Positions 28,135 to 38,102 of a DNA stretch of 42,413 bases are shown here, piece by piece. The notes below the pieces were generated by a model that saw only the letters and a program-made list of their open reading frames with translations, was not told the origin of the DNA and made no database searches. The stretch is from Gammaproteobacteria bacterium (GTDB taxonomy: Bacteria; Pseudomonadota; Gammaproteobacteria; SZUA-152). Each line of letters opens with the position of its first letter. The stretch's first letter is position 1. Location of the stretch: positions 1 to 42,413 of the forward strand of contig JAKIUF010000038.1 in NCBI GenBank assembly GCA_021647705.1, read 5' to 3'. The position numbers and the translations under genes are program-made.

Positions 28135-31100
28135 ATGAATAATTTAATGAATAAAAACGGAATTTTTTTATGTGTTATCGCTAGCCTCCTGTTGGCAACA
28201 GGTTTTCCTTTGTCATCTTCATCGGCCCCACAAGGCGGCGAAATCACTTCCGGTTCTGGCAGCATACAAACACCTAATGCACAAACTACCGTGGTTAGCC
28301 AGCAAAGCCAGACGCTTTCCATTAACTGGCAAAGCCTCAATCTTTCTGCTGATGAGTTATTGCATTTTGAACAGCCCAATAGTGAAGCCGCTGCATTAAA
28401 TTATATTCTCGATCAGCAACCATCGGAAATACTGGGAAGAATAGAAGCCAATGGCCGGGTGTTTTTAATGAATCCTAATGGCATTATTTTTGGTGAGTCG
28501 GCACGCATTAATGTGGGTGCATTGGTGGCGGGCAGTTTGCAGGTGGATTTCGATTCGCTGAAGGATAACGGTGAATTCAGTTTTACCACGGGCACCGGTC
28601 TGGTGGAAAACGCGGGGCAGATTGTGGTGCAGGAGGGGGGCTCGGTTGCTTTGGTGGGGCAAACCGTAGTCAATAGTGGAACTATTTCGGCGCGATTGGG
28701 AAAAATACATTTATTAACGGCGGATACGGCGACGCTGAGTTTTGATCGCGATGGTCTGATTCAGTTCAGCGTACAACGTGAAACTCTGGAGAATGCCCTT
28801 GGTGCAGAATCGGCTATCAATAATACCGGTGCTTTGCAGGCTGATGGTGGTTTCGTGGTGCTTGAGAGTCGTGCTGCAAATGATATTTATAACAATGTCA
28901 TTAATAATGAAGGTTTGATTCAGGCAAACCGTATCAGTAATGAGGGCGGGGTGGTTCGTCTGGAAGGGTGGGGCGGCAATGTTATTCATTCCGGTGACAT
29001 TAATGCTGTGGGTGTTAATGAGGCTCGCGGTGGTGATGTGGTTATTCTGGGGGATCGTGTCGGTATATTGGGGGATGCGACGATAAATGCTTCGGGTGAT
29101 AGCGGTGGCGGTAACATTGCTATTGGTGGCTTTCGCAGGGGGGCCGGTGAGCATGTTGCAGAGTTTACCCAGGTCGGAGGTGATACTCGTATTCAGGCTG
29201 ATGCTATTAATACCGGGCAGGGTGGTGAGGTGGTGTTGTGGGCTGAAGACACGACCTGGGCATCAGGCAGTATTTCGGCAACTGGGGGCGCTATTTCCGG
29301 TGATGGCGGTTTCGTGGAAATTTCCGGTAAACAGGGGATGGTGGTTAATGCCAGTGTGGACCTTTCTGCAAATAATGGCGCACTCGGTACACTCCTGTTA
29401 GATCCCACCGATATTACTATTTATGATCAGGCGGATGGTCCACAGGGCAATGATGGTTTGTTGCCGGACTTGTCTAATACCACGCAGGGTGCGGGTACTT
29501 TTGATATTGGTGAACTGGCATTGGAAGCATTGGCCAGTAACAGTAATCTGGTGCTGGAGGCGACCAATAACATCACCATTAATGATCTGGCCGATAATAC
29601 ATTGGCCTTTGCGATTGACAGTGGTGGTTCCATTACTTTCTCGGCGGATACCGACAGCACAGGTGGTGGCAGCTTTACCATGGATGCAAGCGATACGATT
29701 TCCACACAAGGCGGTTCGCTGAGTATTTCCGGTGCCGGGGTTACTTTGGGCTCTCTGGATACGGATGGTCCGGGTGTGGATGGCGTTATTACGGTGAACA
29801 GTACCGGCAGTGTTGTGATGGATTCGGCCAACAGTGGCACAGAGGCGCTGACCGTTGCCATTGATACCGATGCCAATGGTACGGAAACACTGAGTTTTAC
29901 CGGCACGCTGGCGGGGAGCAGTGTAAGTCTGCAAGGTGGTGGTAACGGAGGGGATACTCTGATTGCACCCAACCTGCCTAACGCCTGGGTGATCAATGCA
30001 TTAAATAGCGGCACATTAAATGGTGCCAGCTTTTCCGATTTTCCCAATTTAACCGGTGGCAGTGATGATGATAGTTTTACGGTGACCGGTATTGGCAGTA
30101 TTGGCGGGCAATTTGATGGCGGTGCGGATGTCACTGGGGATACCGTGGATTACGCGGCGGCCACCGGTGTTGTTTCCGTTACGTTGAATACCGATGTGAC
30201 CAATATTGAAAACCTCATTGGTGGTGGGGCTGACTATTCTCTGTTAGCGGATGATGTGGCTAATATCTGGGTGATCACCGCACAGAATGATGGCACCGTA
30301 GGGGGTGTCTCGTTTACGGATTTCAGTAATCTCACCGGTGGCAGCGACACGGATGATTTTGTTCTGAATGGTGGTTCAATCACCGGCACGATTAATGGTG
30401 GCGCAGGTAGCGACAGTCTTACCGCAAACAATTCAGCGAATAACTGGAGTATTTTATCAGCTGATGGCGGCAGTGTGGACAGTGTGTTTGCCTTTAGCAG
30501 TATTGAAAACCTTGTCGGTGGTACCGGAACCGATGCCTTTATCCTCAATACAGGCTCCATCAGCGGGACTATCGATGGCGGTGCCGGCAATGATTCACTG
30601 GCACCGGATAACGTGGCCAATATCTGGAATATTACGGCGACCGATGCAGGTACAGTGACCGGGGTAGGGTCGTTTAGCAACATTGAAAATCTTAACGGGC
30701 GAAATGATACCGATGATTTCAGTGTTGCCGACGGGGCAGGCATTACCGGTACCATCGATGGTGGCGGTGGCACCGATACTATCGATCTTTCACTGCAAAC
30801 CGGTGCGGTACTGGTTGATCTTGCCAGTGGTCGTTATGTCAATCTTGAACTGTATACCGGTAATGGAGCCAACAGTTCCATCGTGGGTGATAACGTGCCC
30901 AATGTGTGGAGTATCAATGGCAGTTCAGACGGTGTTGATGATGGCACTGTGGGGACGGTGGCGTTTATTGATTTTGCCAACATCACAGGGGGTGCTGATG
31001 CGGACAGTTTTTCACTGTCTTCCGGTACGTTAAGTGGCGCACTTAATGGCGGTGCCGGAATAGATACATTGATAGGTGACAACGCCGCAAATACCTGGAC

Positions 31101-34100
31101 TATTTCTGCGGCCGATGCGGGCAGTGCAACAGGGGTGGGTTCATTTGCTGATATTGAGAATCTTACCGGCAATGCCGATACGGATGATTTTGCATTTGGT
31201 CCGGCAGGCAGTTTAACCGGGGTGGTTGACGGCAGTACAGGAACCGATTCCGTGAATTATTCGGCAGTGGCGGGGGCGGTCACTGTGGTTATTGGCTCAG
31301 CCGGTTTTTCCAATATCGAGACCTTTGTAGGTAATAACAGTAACAGTACGCTGGTGGGTGCGAATACGGTCAATGCATGGACCATCACCAGCATTAACGA
31401 TGGTACCATTAACAGCACGACCTTTACCGATTTTAATAATTTGACCGGTGGCACCAGCGACGACACTTTTGCATTATCCGGTGGCAGCATCAGCGGTGTT
31501 ATTGATGGTGGACTGGGTACGGATACCATGATCGGTGATATTGGTGCGAACACCTGGGATATTATCGGTGCGAACTCCGGAGCCGTTTCGGGGGTGTCGG
31601 GTTTCAGTGATATTGAAAACCTCACGGGCAATTCCGGTAATGATGATTTTGTCTTTGCAGTAGGCGGCACACTGTCCGGTACGATTAATGGTGCGGCCGG
31701 TGCCGACAGTGTCAGTTATGCGGCAAAACCCGGTGCAGTGAGTGTGGATTTGTCCGATGCCAGTTTCAGCAGCATTGAAACATTTATCGGTAACGATACC
31801 GACAGTACATTAATCAGCATTAACACATCGAATACCTGGAACATCACTGGCATTAACGATGGCACTGTGGGTATTACCAACTTTATTGACTTTAATAATC
31901 TGCAAGGCAATAACGGCACGGATGATTTTATTCTGTCTGTGGGTGGCAGTGTTACCGGCAGCATTACCGGCGGCGCAGGAAATGACTCTGTTCAGGGTTA
32001 TGACACTGGCGCAACCTGGAACATTACCGGCGTTGATGTGGGCAACCTGTCTGCGGTGGGCGGTTTTAGCGGAATAGAAACCCTGCTGGGTGGAAATGGG
32101 GTGGATACTTTTGTTTTTGCCAATGGCAGCAGTTTCAGTGGTGTTATCAATGGTGGCGCGGGTAGCGATACTGTGGATCTTTCTGCGGAACTGGGGGTCG
32201 TCAATGTAGATTTATCGGCTTCTTCGCTTTTAAATATTGAATCGTTTATTGGCAATAACAGTAACAGCACATTTACGGGAGCCAACACGGCTAATACCTG
32301 GACAATTACCGGTGCAAACAGTGGTACCGTCAACACGGTTGGTTTTTCCGGGTTTACTGATTTACTGGGTAATAATCAGACAGATCAGTTTTTTGTGACA
32401 GGCGGTTCCATTTCCGGTGCCATTGCCGGTGGGGCGGGCAGTGATTCATTAACTGCCGACAACGTTGCCAACACCTGGATTATCCTGGGTGCAGATCAGG
32501 GCAATGTGACCAATATCAACAGCTTTTCACAAATTGAAAACATTACCGGCAACAGTCAACTGGATGCGTTTGTTTTTGGTAACGGCACCAGTATCAGCGG
32601 TATTGTCGATGGTGGAGGTGGTAATGACTCTGCCGACTTCGCTGCCGAGGCAGGCAGTGTCAACATTGTTCTGGGCAGCAGTGCCTTTACCAATATTGAA
32701 TTGTTTATCGGCAATAATATTGACAGCACCATAACCGGCCCGGTCAGTTCCAACCTCTGGACGATTACCGGTAATAACGATGGCACGGTGGGTTCCGTTG
32801 CCTTTACCAATTTTAATAACCTGCTGGGCAATGTGTCTTCCGACGATTTTCAGTTTCAGGATGGTAGTACCATTACCGGGCTGGTGGATGGTGGCGCGGG
32901 GCTGGATACGGTGGATCTTTCATTGGAATCCGGTGTTGTTAACGTGGTACTGGGCAGTGGAGGTTTTGCCAATATCGAAACCTTTACCGGCAATAATCTG
33001 ACCAGTACATTAACGGGAGACAATGTCGCCAATACCTGGACTGTGACGGCAGTCAACACCGGCAGTGTGGGCTCGGTGAATTTTAACGGTTTCAATAATC
33101 TTGTTGGCAATGCCAACAGTGATGACTTTACGCTCAATGGCGGCAGTATTACCGGCAGCATTGATGGCGCTGCGGGTACAGACAGCATTACCGCAGACAA
33201 CTCGACCAATAGCTGGACCATTATCTCGGCAGATGCAGGTTCGGTGACCGGTATTTCATCGTTTTCAAATATTGAAAATCTGCTGGGCAGCTCCGGCACA
33301 GACAACTTTGTTTTTGCCGATGGCAGCAGTATTTCAGGCAGTGTGGATGGTGGCGCAGGCATTGATGATGTTAATCAGGCAGCGCAAACCGGTATTGTCA
33401 ACATTACCCTGGGCGGCAGTGGCTACAGCAATATTGAAAACTTCACCGGCAATGGTACCAACAGCACATTGCTTGGTGACAATATTGTGAACACCTGGAG
33501 TATCAACGGTCTGGATACCGGGACTGTGGGCCCGGTGAGTTTCACCAACTTCAGTAATCTTCAGGGCGGCTCAAATAACGACAGTTTTGTGATTAACAGT
33601 GGCTCACTCAGCGGACAAATCAATGGCGGTGCAGGCAATGACCTGATTCAGGCTAACAACATTGCCAATACCTGGAACATTACCGGTGCAGACGTGGGTG
33701 ACGTTACCGGTGTGGGCTCATTTACAGGTATTGAAACCCTGACGGGCAATGCCAGTACGGATCTATTTATTTTTGCCGATGGCAGCAGTTTCAGCGGGAT
33801 TATGGACGGTGCCGGTGGTACTGATGCCGTGGATTATTCTTCGCAGACCGGTGCAGTGATTGCCGCTCTGGCCAGCGGACAATACCAGAACATCGAAAGC
33901 TTTGTTGGTAATAATGTTGATAGCACACTGGTGGGTGACAATGTGGTTAACGACTGGTTTATTACCGCTGCCAACGCGGGTACGGTCAATGGCATTAATT
34001 TTTCCGGTTTTAATAATGTCACCGGTAATGCCAGTGTGGACACTTTCACCATCGCCACTGGCAGCATTACCGGTACTATTAACGGAGGCACGGGTAACGA

Positions 34101-36390
34101 CACAATTCAGGCCGACAATACCAACAACATTTGGAATGTGCTCAGCCCGGATGCTGGCAACCTCAGCAATGTTAACGACTTCCAAAATATTGATAACCTG
34201 TTGGGCGGGAATGCAGTGGATACCTTTAATATTGCGGCCAATGTTTCCGGCAATATCGACAGTGGCGGGGGAGATGACATCATTAATATCAACGGACCGC
34301 TTACCGTGGGAGGCAGTGTGAGTGGTAACAGTGGTGCAGATATTCTTAATGGTCCCACACAAAACAGTAACTGGGTTATTTCCGGTGCAGACAGTGGCAG
34401 TGTGAACGGCATTGCCTTTACTCAAACAGAAACGCTGGTGGGCAATACCGGCAATGATATCTTTACAATCACCAACAATGCTGTTGCCAATATTAGTGGT
34501 GGCATTAACGGAGGAGCGGGAGATGACGATTTACAGGTGGATTATATTGCCGCATCCACACGCACCATTGTTTTTGACGGCGGCACAGGCACCGACAGCA
34601 TTACCCTGACAGGCTCAGGCACAGGGCTGACCAACAGTTATGTTTTTGGTCCGGCCAATGATCAGGTGGCGATCACCACTGCTTCCAGCACTAATACACA
34701 GCTTGTTAATGGTACGGGTATTGAAAATATTTCTGATACGCTAAGTGCCGATAACATTTCACTGACGGGTAGCAGCAGTGATGATGCTATGGTGTTATCA
34801 TCAGGCAGTATCGCCGGTGCCCAGCCCGTCAGTTTCCAGATGAGCGGCATGCCTGCACTTCAATTCTCCAACAAAACGAATCTTTCACTCGATGCCGGTT
34901 TGGGGAATGACACCGTGCAAATCAATGGCGCTGTGCAACTGGCCGGGAATATAACCATTGCCGCGGAAACCATCAGCGAAGGTGCGGGAGGTGTATTGGT
35001 CGCTAATACGTTGACGTTTAATCAGGCCACGACCATTGGCACATCCGGTCTCGCATTGGCCACCTCGGTAAATACCCTGCAAATCAATGGATCCACTGTG
35101 GATGCCTACATCAACGAAGCCAACGGCCTGGCGATTGCAGTGGACAATGTAACCGGTGTGCTGGATATTTCCACAGGATCGGGTGATATCACCTCCGCAG
35201 GCAGCGTGGTTGTCACCGGTACTTCTGCGTTTACCGTGGGCAATGGCGGCTCCATTATACTGGAGGATGCCGGTAACCAGTTTGCGGGCACACCGGCATT
35301 TTCCTCCACTGGTACAATCAACAATTTGTGGCTAACCGACAACAGTACCGTTAATCTGCCAACACTGACCCTGAATGGAAACCTCACCGTTATTTCCACT
35401 GGTGCGGTTACCCAGGCGGGTGCATTAGGCATACAGGGAACAACAAACATCAATGCGGGTGCAAACAATATCACCCTCAATAATGCTGTCAACGATTTTA
35501 TAGGCGACGTAACCCTGCAAAACAGCGGCGGAGCCAGCACCAGCATTACTGATGTGAATAACATAAACCTGGCAGCTTCCAATATTGGCAGTGGAGTGCT
35601 GGCCATTAATGCGGGTGATATCAGCCAGTCCGGTGCCATCGTGCAATCTGCCAATGCCGGTGCCGCACGGTTTACCGCCACAAATGGCAACATCACACTG
35701 AGTAATGGAGGCAATGACTTCACGGGAACGGTATTTTTGAATAACACCGGTAGTGGTGATATTGCATTGACAGAAAGTAACGGACTTGCTCTTGGCTCAT
35801 CAACCACCAATGGAGGTGATCTCACCATTACCGCCACGAATGGCATTACACTTTCCGGTACAACCACGTCCAGCGGCGGGGATGTTACGATTACAGCGAA
35901 TACGGGTGATATCCAGCTAGGTCGGGTAAATTCCGGTGCCGGTCGGCTTACCGTTAATGCCGTTACCGGCAGTGTTATCGGTAACAACAGCCCGATTCCC
36001 GATCCCAATCTCAGCAGTCAGACACTGGAAATTCTTGCCGGTGACACTATCGGTGATTTTAACAACCCCATCTCGGTGAATGTATCTTCGGGAGGCACCA
36101 GCTTCTTCGTAGCCGGTGTTGGTTCAGCGAATATTATTGGTCTTGCAGGCACCATCCTGGGTGGCTCGGTGATTGTTAATGATGTTGCCGCTACCAACTC
36201 AGCTGTGGGCAAGGGGCAAAGTGTTTCCTTCATTAAGCAAAATGCCACACCGGTTCATGTCGCATTGCAAAATCCACTTTATAGCGTGTCAGGAGGTGGG
36301 TTGAATCTTGCGATTCCGTTGGCTGAATTTACTCAACCGTTGCAGCCTGAAAAAGACTCTGAGGATGCGGTGCCTGAAGTCAGTGAGTGA
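28135..36390 (+). CDS. Giant TpsA exoprotein with filamentous-haemagglutinin secretion domain and RTX-like repeats
   Basis: This 2751-residue exported protein is the likely cargo of the TpsB encoded upstream. It has a signal peptide (MNNLMNKNGIFLCVIASLLL). The TPS secretion domain (about 30-280) has TLSINWQSLNLSADELLHF and the hallmark VFLMNPNGIIFGESARINVG. Residues 616 to about 2142 are about 20 repeats opening N-x-W-x-I and carrying GGAGNDSL-type motifs; most alternate 59 and 94 residues. The C-terminal 600 residues are haemagglutinin-like beta-helix repeats (LTLNGNLTVISTGAVTQAGA, NITLNNAVNDFIGDVTLQN). It ends in an acidic tail (EKDSEDAVPEVSE). There are no cysteines in the repeats and no known toxin domain at the end, so adhesin or matrix protein is the best guess. 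Confidence 0.92.
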   Translation: MNNLMNKNGIFLCVIASLLLATGFPLSSSSAPQGGEITSGSGSIQTPNAQTTVVSQQSQTLSINWQSLNLSADELLHFEQPNSEAAALNYILDQQPSEILGRIEANGRVFLMNPNGIIFGESARINVGALVAGSLQVDFDSLKDNGEFSFTTGTGLVENAGQIVVQEGGSVALVGQTVVNSGTISARLGKIHLLTADTATLSFDRDGLIQFSVQRETLENALGAESAINNTGALQADGGFVVLESRAANDIYNNVINNEGLIQANRISNEGGVVRLEGWGGNVIHSGDINAVGVNEARGGDVVILGDRVGILGDATINASGDSGGGNIAIGGFRRGAGEHVAEFTQVGGDTRIQADAINTGQGGEVVLWAEDTTWASGSISATGGAISGDGGFVEISGKQGMVVNASVDLSANNGALGTLLLDPTDITIYDQADGPQGNDGLLPDLSNTTQGAGTFDIGELALEALASNSNLVLEATNNITINDLADNTLAFAIDSGGSITFSADTDSTGGGSFTMDASDTISTQGGSLSISGAGVTLGSLDTDGPGVDGVITVNSTGSVVMDSANSGTEALTVAIDTDANGTETLSFTGTLAGSSVSLQGGGNGGDTLIAPNLPNAWVINALNSGTLNGASFSDFPNLTGGSDDDSFTVTGIGSIGGQFDGGADVTGDTVDYAAATGVVSVTLNTDVTNIENLIGGGADYSLLADDVANIWVITAQNDGTVGGVSFTDFSNLTGGSDTDDFVLNGGSITGTINGGAGSDSLTANNSANNWSILSADGGSVDSVFAFSSIENLVGGTGTDAFILNTGSISGTIDGGAGNDSLAPDNVANIWNITATDAGTVTGVGSFSNIENLNGRNDTDDFSVADGAGITGTIDGGGGTDTIDLSLQTGAVLVDLASGRYVNLELYTGNGANSSIVGDNVPNVWSINGSSDGVDDGTVGTVAFIDFANITGGADADSFSLSSGTLSGALNGGAGIDTLIGDNAANTWTISAADAGSATGVGSFADIENLTGNADTDDFAFGPAGSLTGVVDGSTGTDSVNYSAVAGAVTVVIGSAGFSNIETFVGNNSNSTLVGANTVNAWTITSINDGTINSTTFTDFNNLTGGTSDDTFALSGGSISGVIDGGLGTDTMIGDIGANTWDIIGANSGAVSGVSGFSDIENLTGNSGNDDFVFAVGGTLSGTINGAAGADSVSYAAKPGAVSVDLSDASFSSIETFIGNDTDSTLISINTSNTWNITGINDGTVGITNFIDFNNLQGNNGTDDFILSVGGSVTGSITGGAGNDSVQGYDTGATWNITGVDVGNLSAVGGFSGIETLLGGNGVDTFVFANGSSFSGVINGGAGSDTVDLSAELGVVNVDLSASSLLNIESFIGNNSNSTFTGANTANTWTITGANSGTVNTVGFSGFTDLLGNNQTDQFFVTGGSISGAIAGGAGSDSLTADNVANTWIILGADQGNVTNINSFSQIENITGNSQLDAFVFGNGTSISGIVDGGGGNDSADFAAEAGSVNIVLGSSAFTNIELFIGNNIDSTITGPVSSNLWTITGNNDGTVGSVAFTNFNNLLGNVSSDDFQFQDGSTITGLVDGGAGLDTVDLSLESGVVNVVLGSGGFANIETFTGNNLTSTLTGDNVANTWTVTAVNTGSVGSVNFNGFNNLVGNANSDDFTLNGGSITGSIDGAAGTDSITADNSTNSWTIISADAGSVTGISSFSNIENLLGSSGTDNFVFADGSSISGSVDGGAGIDDVNQAAQTGIVNITLGGSGYSNIENFTGNGTNSTLLGDNIVNTWSINGLDTGTVGPVSFTNFSNLQGGSNNDSFVINSGSLSGQINGGAGNDLIQANNIANTWNITGADVGDVTGVGSFTGIETLTGNASTDLFIFADGSSFSGIMDGAGGTDAVDYSSQTGAVIAALASGQYQNIESFVGNNVDSTLVGDNVVNDWFITAANAGTVNGINFSGFNNVTGNASVDTFTIATGSITGTINGGTGNDTIQADNTNNIWNVLSPDAGNLSNVNDFQNIDNLLGGNAVDTFNIAANVSGNIDSGGGDDIININGPLTVGGSVSGNSGADILNGPTQNSNWVISGADSGSVNGIAFTQTETLVGNTGNDIFTITNNAVANISGGINGGAGDDDLQVDYIAASTRTIVFDGGTGTDSITLTGSGTGLTNSYVFGPANDQVAITTASSTNTQLVNGTGIENISDTLSADNISLTGSSSDDAMVLSSGSIAGAQPVSFQMSGMPALQFSNKTNLSLDAGLGNDTVQINGAVQLAGNITIAAETISEGAGGVLVANTLTFNQATTIGTSGLALATSVNTLQINGSTVDAYINEANGLAIAVDNVTGVLDISTGSGDITSAGSVVVTGTSAFTVGNGGSIILEDAGNQFAGTPAFSSTGTINNLWLTDNSTVNLPTLTLNGNLTVISTGAVTQAGALGIQGTTNINAGANNITLNNAVNDFIGDVTLQNSGGASTSITDVNNINLAASNIGSGVLAINAGDISQSGAIVQSANAGAARFTATNGNITLSNGGNDFTGTVFLNNTGSGDIALTESNGLALGSSTTNGGDLTITATNGITLSGTTTSSGGDVTITANTGDIQLGRVNSGAGRLTVNAVTGSVIGNNSPIPDPNLSSQTLEILAGDTIGDFNNPISVNVSSGGTSFFVAGVGSANIIGLAGTILGGSVIVNDVAATNSAVGKGQSVSFIKQNATPVHVALQNPLYSVSGGGLNLAIPLAEFTQPLQPEKDSEDAVPEVSE
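29980..34560 (+). repeat. Internal coding repeats of tpsA, alternating 177 and 282 bp
   Basis: Units begin at the codons for N-x-W. Starts read directly include 29980, 30262, 30439, 30619, 30901, 31090, 31372, 31549 and 31831. The steps are 282, 177, 180, 282, 189, 282, 177 and 282 bases. Short units end after the GGAGNDSLTADN-type motif. Long units add about 35 residues with a GAVxVDL...FxNIETFxGNxxxSTLxG pattern. From unit 4 to 18 short and long mostly alternate, giving a 459-bp superunit; one pair of long units (12, 13) and one pair of short units (2, 3) break the pattern. Confidence 0.85.
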
Positions 36391-36404
36391 TCTCTACCCG
36401 GATC

Positions 36405-36533
36405 GGTGGAACCGCTGCGTTTGTTCCACTCTACGGTTTTACTCTGTGTTGGAATAGAGCGAAACAAAAAATGATGAATACCCCAATTCCATCCTCTGTC
36501 CGGGTAGGGTGGAACAAGCGTAGCGGTTCCACC
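36405..36533. repeat. GGTGGAACCGCTGCG repeat pair after tpsA
   Basis: GGTGGAACCGCTGCGTTTGT (36405 on) and its reverse complement ACAAGCGTAGCGGTTCCACC (to 36533) flank about 70 bases, making a large hairpin 15 bases after the tpsA stop. The left half plus the spacer (TTTACTCTGT, AATAGAGCGAAAC) also occurs at 41162-41250. It may terminate tpsA transcription, but no T-run follows. Confidence 0.7.
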
Positions 36534-36563
36534 AAATCGGAAAAGGACATGTTCAAGGCTCGA

Positions 36564-37103
36564 TTAACTATTATTTATCCGAGTCGTAAGAATTATTTTA
36601 TTATCATGAGTTTTTTTAAATTCATGATAGTTGTTTAAATCTCTGATTATGTATTTTATAGTTTCCGGGTTTTTATCAGACTCGTTACAATATTCCAGGC
36701 TTAATAAAATAAATATCTTTTTAGATTCTTTGTAAATTGATGAAGCTCCGACCCCGCTGGCAATGCATACGAATAATATAATCCCATACAGTGTTATTAT
36801 TTCTATATATTCAATGCTTGAATAGCTTGAAATAACGGTGTTTATGTTCTGTCCACCTGCGATAGAAAGAATAGTGATAATCGAAAAAAGCATTACGAAA
36901 AGAGTGATTATTCGAGGCTTTGCATTATCTTCATATATAAAGTTAAATATTTTTTCTATATTTGTTTTTTCGTTACCAAATTCACAAGCTTTATTTAACC
37001 GCGTAGCGTAAATCTCGGGGGCTCGCCCCCGAGCTGGATAGTGTGACTGGGGCTTGCCCCAGTCGATACTATCCAGCTCTTGGGATATCTCTGTGATGTA
37101 CAT
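36564..37103 (-). CDS. Small membrane protein of unknown function with repeat-derived N-terminus
   Basis: The 179-residue frame has two hydrophobic segments, about residues 65-83 (ITLFVMLFSIITILSIAG) and 103-120 (IITLYGIILFVCIASGVGA). They are separated by a short polar loop and followed by a charged C-terminal tail (ESKKIFILLSLEYCNESDKN). The first 37 or so residues are encoded by the hairpin repeat at 36993-37205, so the natural N-terminus was probably lost or replaced when the repeat arrived. Without the repeat the next in-frame ATG lies inside the first membrane segment. I do not recognise the family, and the gene may be a remnant. Confidence 0.45.
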   Translation of the reverse strand: MYITEISQELDSIDWGKPQSHYPARGRAPEIYATRLNKACEFGNEKTNIEKIFNFIYEDNAKPRIITLFVMLFSIITILSIAGGQNINTVISSYSSIEYIEIITLYGIILFVCIASGVGASSIYKESKKIFILLSLEYCNESDKNPETIKYIIRDLNNYHEFKKTHDNKIILTTRINNS

Positions 37104-37205
37104 AAACGTACAGAGCCTCTAATTTTTTCATCGCGAAGCGATAAAGCCGTTGGGTTCTTAAAACTCGGTCGCTTGCGGCCGAGATTTTTATCGCAGAAAT
37201 CGGGA
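36993..37205. repeat. Composite palindromic repeat with nested hairpins
   Basis: Hairpins follow one another. CTCGGGGGCTCGCCCCCGAG (37014-37033) is a perfect 9-bp stem. CTGGATAGT (37034-37042) pairs with ACTATCCAG (37068-37076) and encloses ACTGGGGC/GCCCCAGT (37046-37063). A TGTACATAAACGTACA palindrome sits near 37096, and CTCGG...CCGAG near 37165-37184. A fragment of its left end is at 23623-23657. It has no protein of its own and looks like an intergenic mobile hairpin. Confidence 0.65.
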
Positions 37206-37409
37206 AGATCAAAGGTAATCTGAACAGTTACTAACAATCTAAGTAAAGATTCCTTTCATTACCTTTGCGGAAAAATATAAAAATTATTGTCACTAAACTA
37301 TCTTAAAACACCTTCGCGGCATTTTTTGTTTAGTACAAATAGCTTTCAATAAATCTATCTGCGCAAGGTTATTTTATTTATTGCAATTAATGCCTAATTA
37401 TTATTTTTG

Positions 37410-38102
37410 TTAGTTTTTGAATGCATACATTGTATACCTGTGCTTCATAAACGAACGGATCAACATAAAAACAAGCCCTAAAAAAAACAAATAGAGAGTC
37501 ATTGGTTCTGACACAGCCATTGCTGGAGGTTTACTATCAGGCTGCACCGTAAAACTCACATTATCAATAGTAGCTTGGGAATTACGTCGGTCATTCTCAT
37601 CATTTAATTCAAATGAAAGCGCAACTGATCTTCCAGCTAAACTACTAACATCAAGATTGAACCGAACAGTATCCGGACTTAAGATTGCGTTTATCCCAAC
37701 AGAAAAATCCAGATCCATAAAAGGATCAAATTCATCATATAACACGATCATTAGTTCATCTGTAAATATTGAGCCACCAGACTCGGTTTCATCGATACCA
37801 ATATCTCTAAATGCTACGTCAAAATTCAAGTAATTAATCATACTGCCTAACGTAATTGGTGAAAAAAATGAAAAAAATCCATTATCACCTTGAACAAGCA
37901 CGGCGCTAAGAGGCGCTACACCTGAAGTTGTTTCCAAAATTGCCACTCCGTCTACTTCAGAAACTGAACCGGTAAAACTTGCATCATTCCAATTTGCCAA
38001 CCCGGAAGAAAAATCACCGTTGTTTAAAGGTACCGCTAACGCTGTAGCAGATATATTCATCAGTAGTAGCGTTAGTAAATATAAATTTAAATTTTTCATC
38101 AT
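37410..38102 (-). CDS. Exported protein with PEP-CTERM-like sorting tail
   Basis: This 230-residue precursor has a signal peptide (MMKNLNLYLLTLLLMNISAT, cleaved near ALA). The next part, VPLNNGDFSSGLANWNDASF, is typical of jelly-roll, carbohydrate-binding-like domains in exosortase substrates. A beta-rich middle contains the DNVSFTV strand. The C-terminus is SEP (198-200), a hydrophobic segment (LYLFFLGLVFMLI) and basic residues (RSFMKHR), the layout of a PEP-CTERM signal with Ser in place of the first Pro. Such proteins are cleaved by exosortase and sent to the surface or the extracellular matrix. No exosortase gene is in the window. Confidence 0.7.
   Translation of the reverse strand: MMKNLNLYLLTLLLMNISATALAVPLNNGDFSSGLANWNDASFTGSVSEVDGVAILETTSGVAPLSAVLVQGDNGFFSFFSPITLGSMINYLNFDVAFRDIGIDETESGGSIFTDELMIVLYDEFDPFMDLDFSVGINAILSPDTVRFNLDVSSLAGRSVALSFELNDENDRRNSQATIDNVSFTVQPDSKPPAMAVSEPMTLYLFFLGLVFMLIRSFMKHRYTMYAFKN

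Noticed and set aside
28413-36248. Many open frames on the minus strand and in other frames across tpsA
   Set aside because: They follow the repeat period of tpsA and have valine/proline- or threonine-rich repetitive composition, as expected of shadows of a repetitive gene; none has a family motif or a ribosome site.
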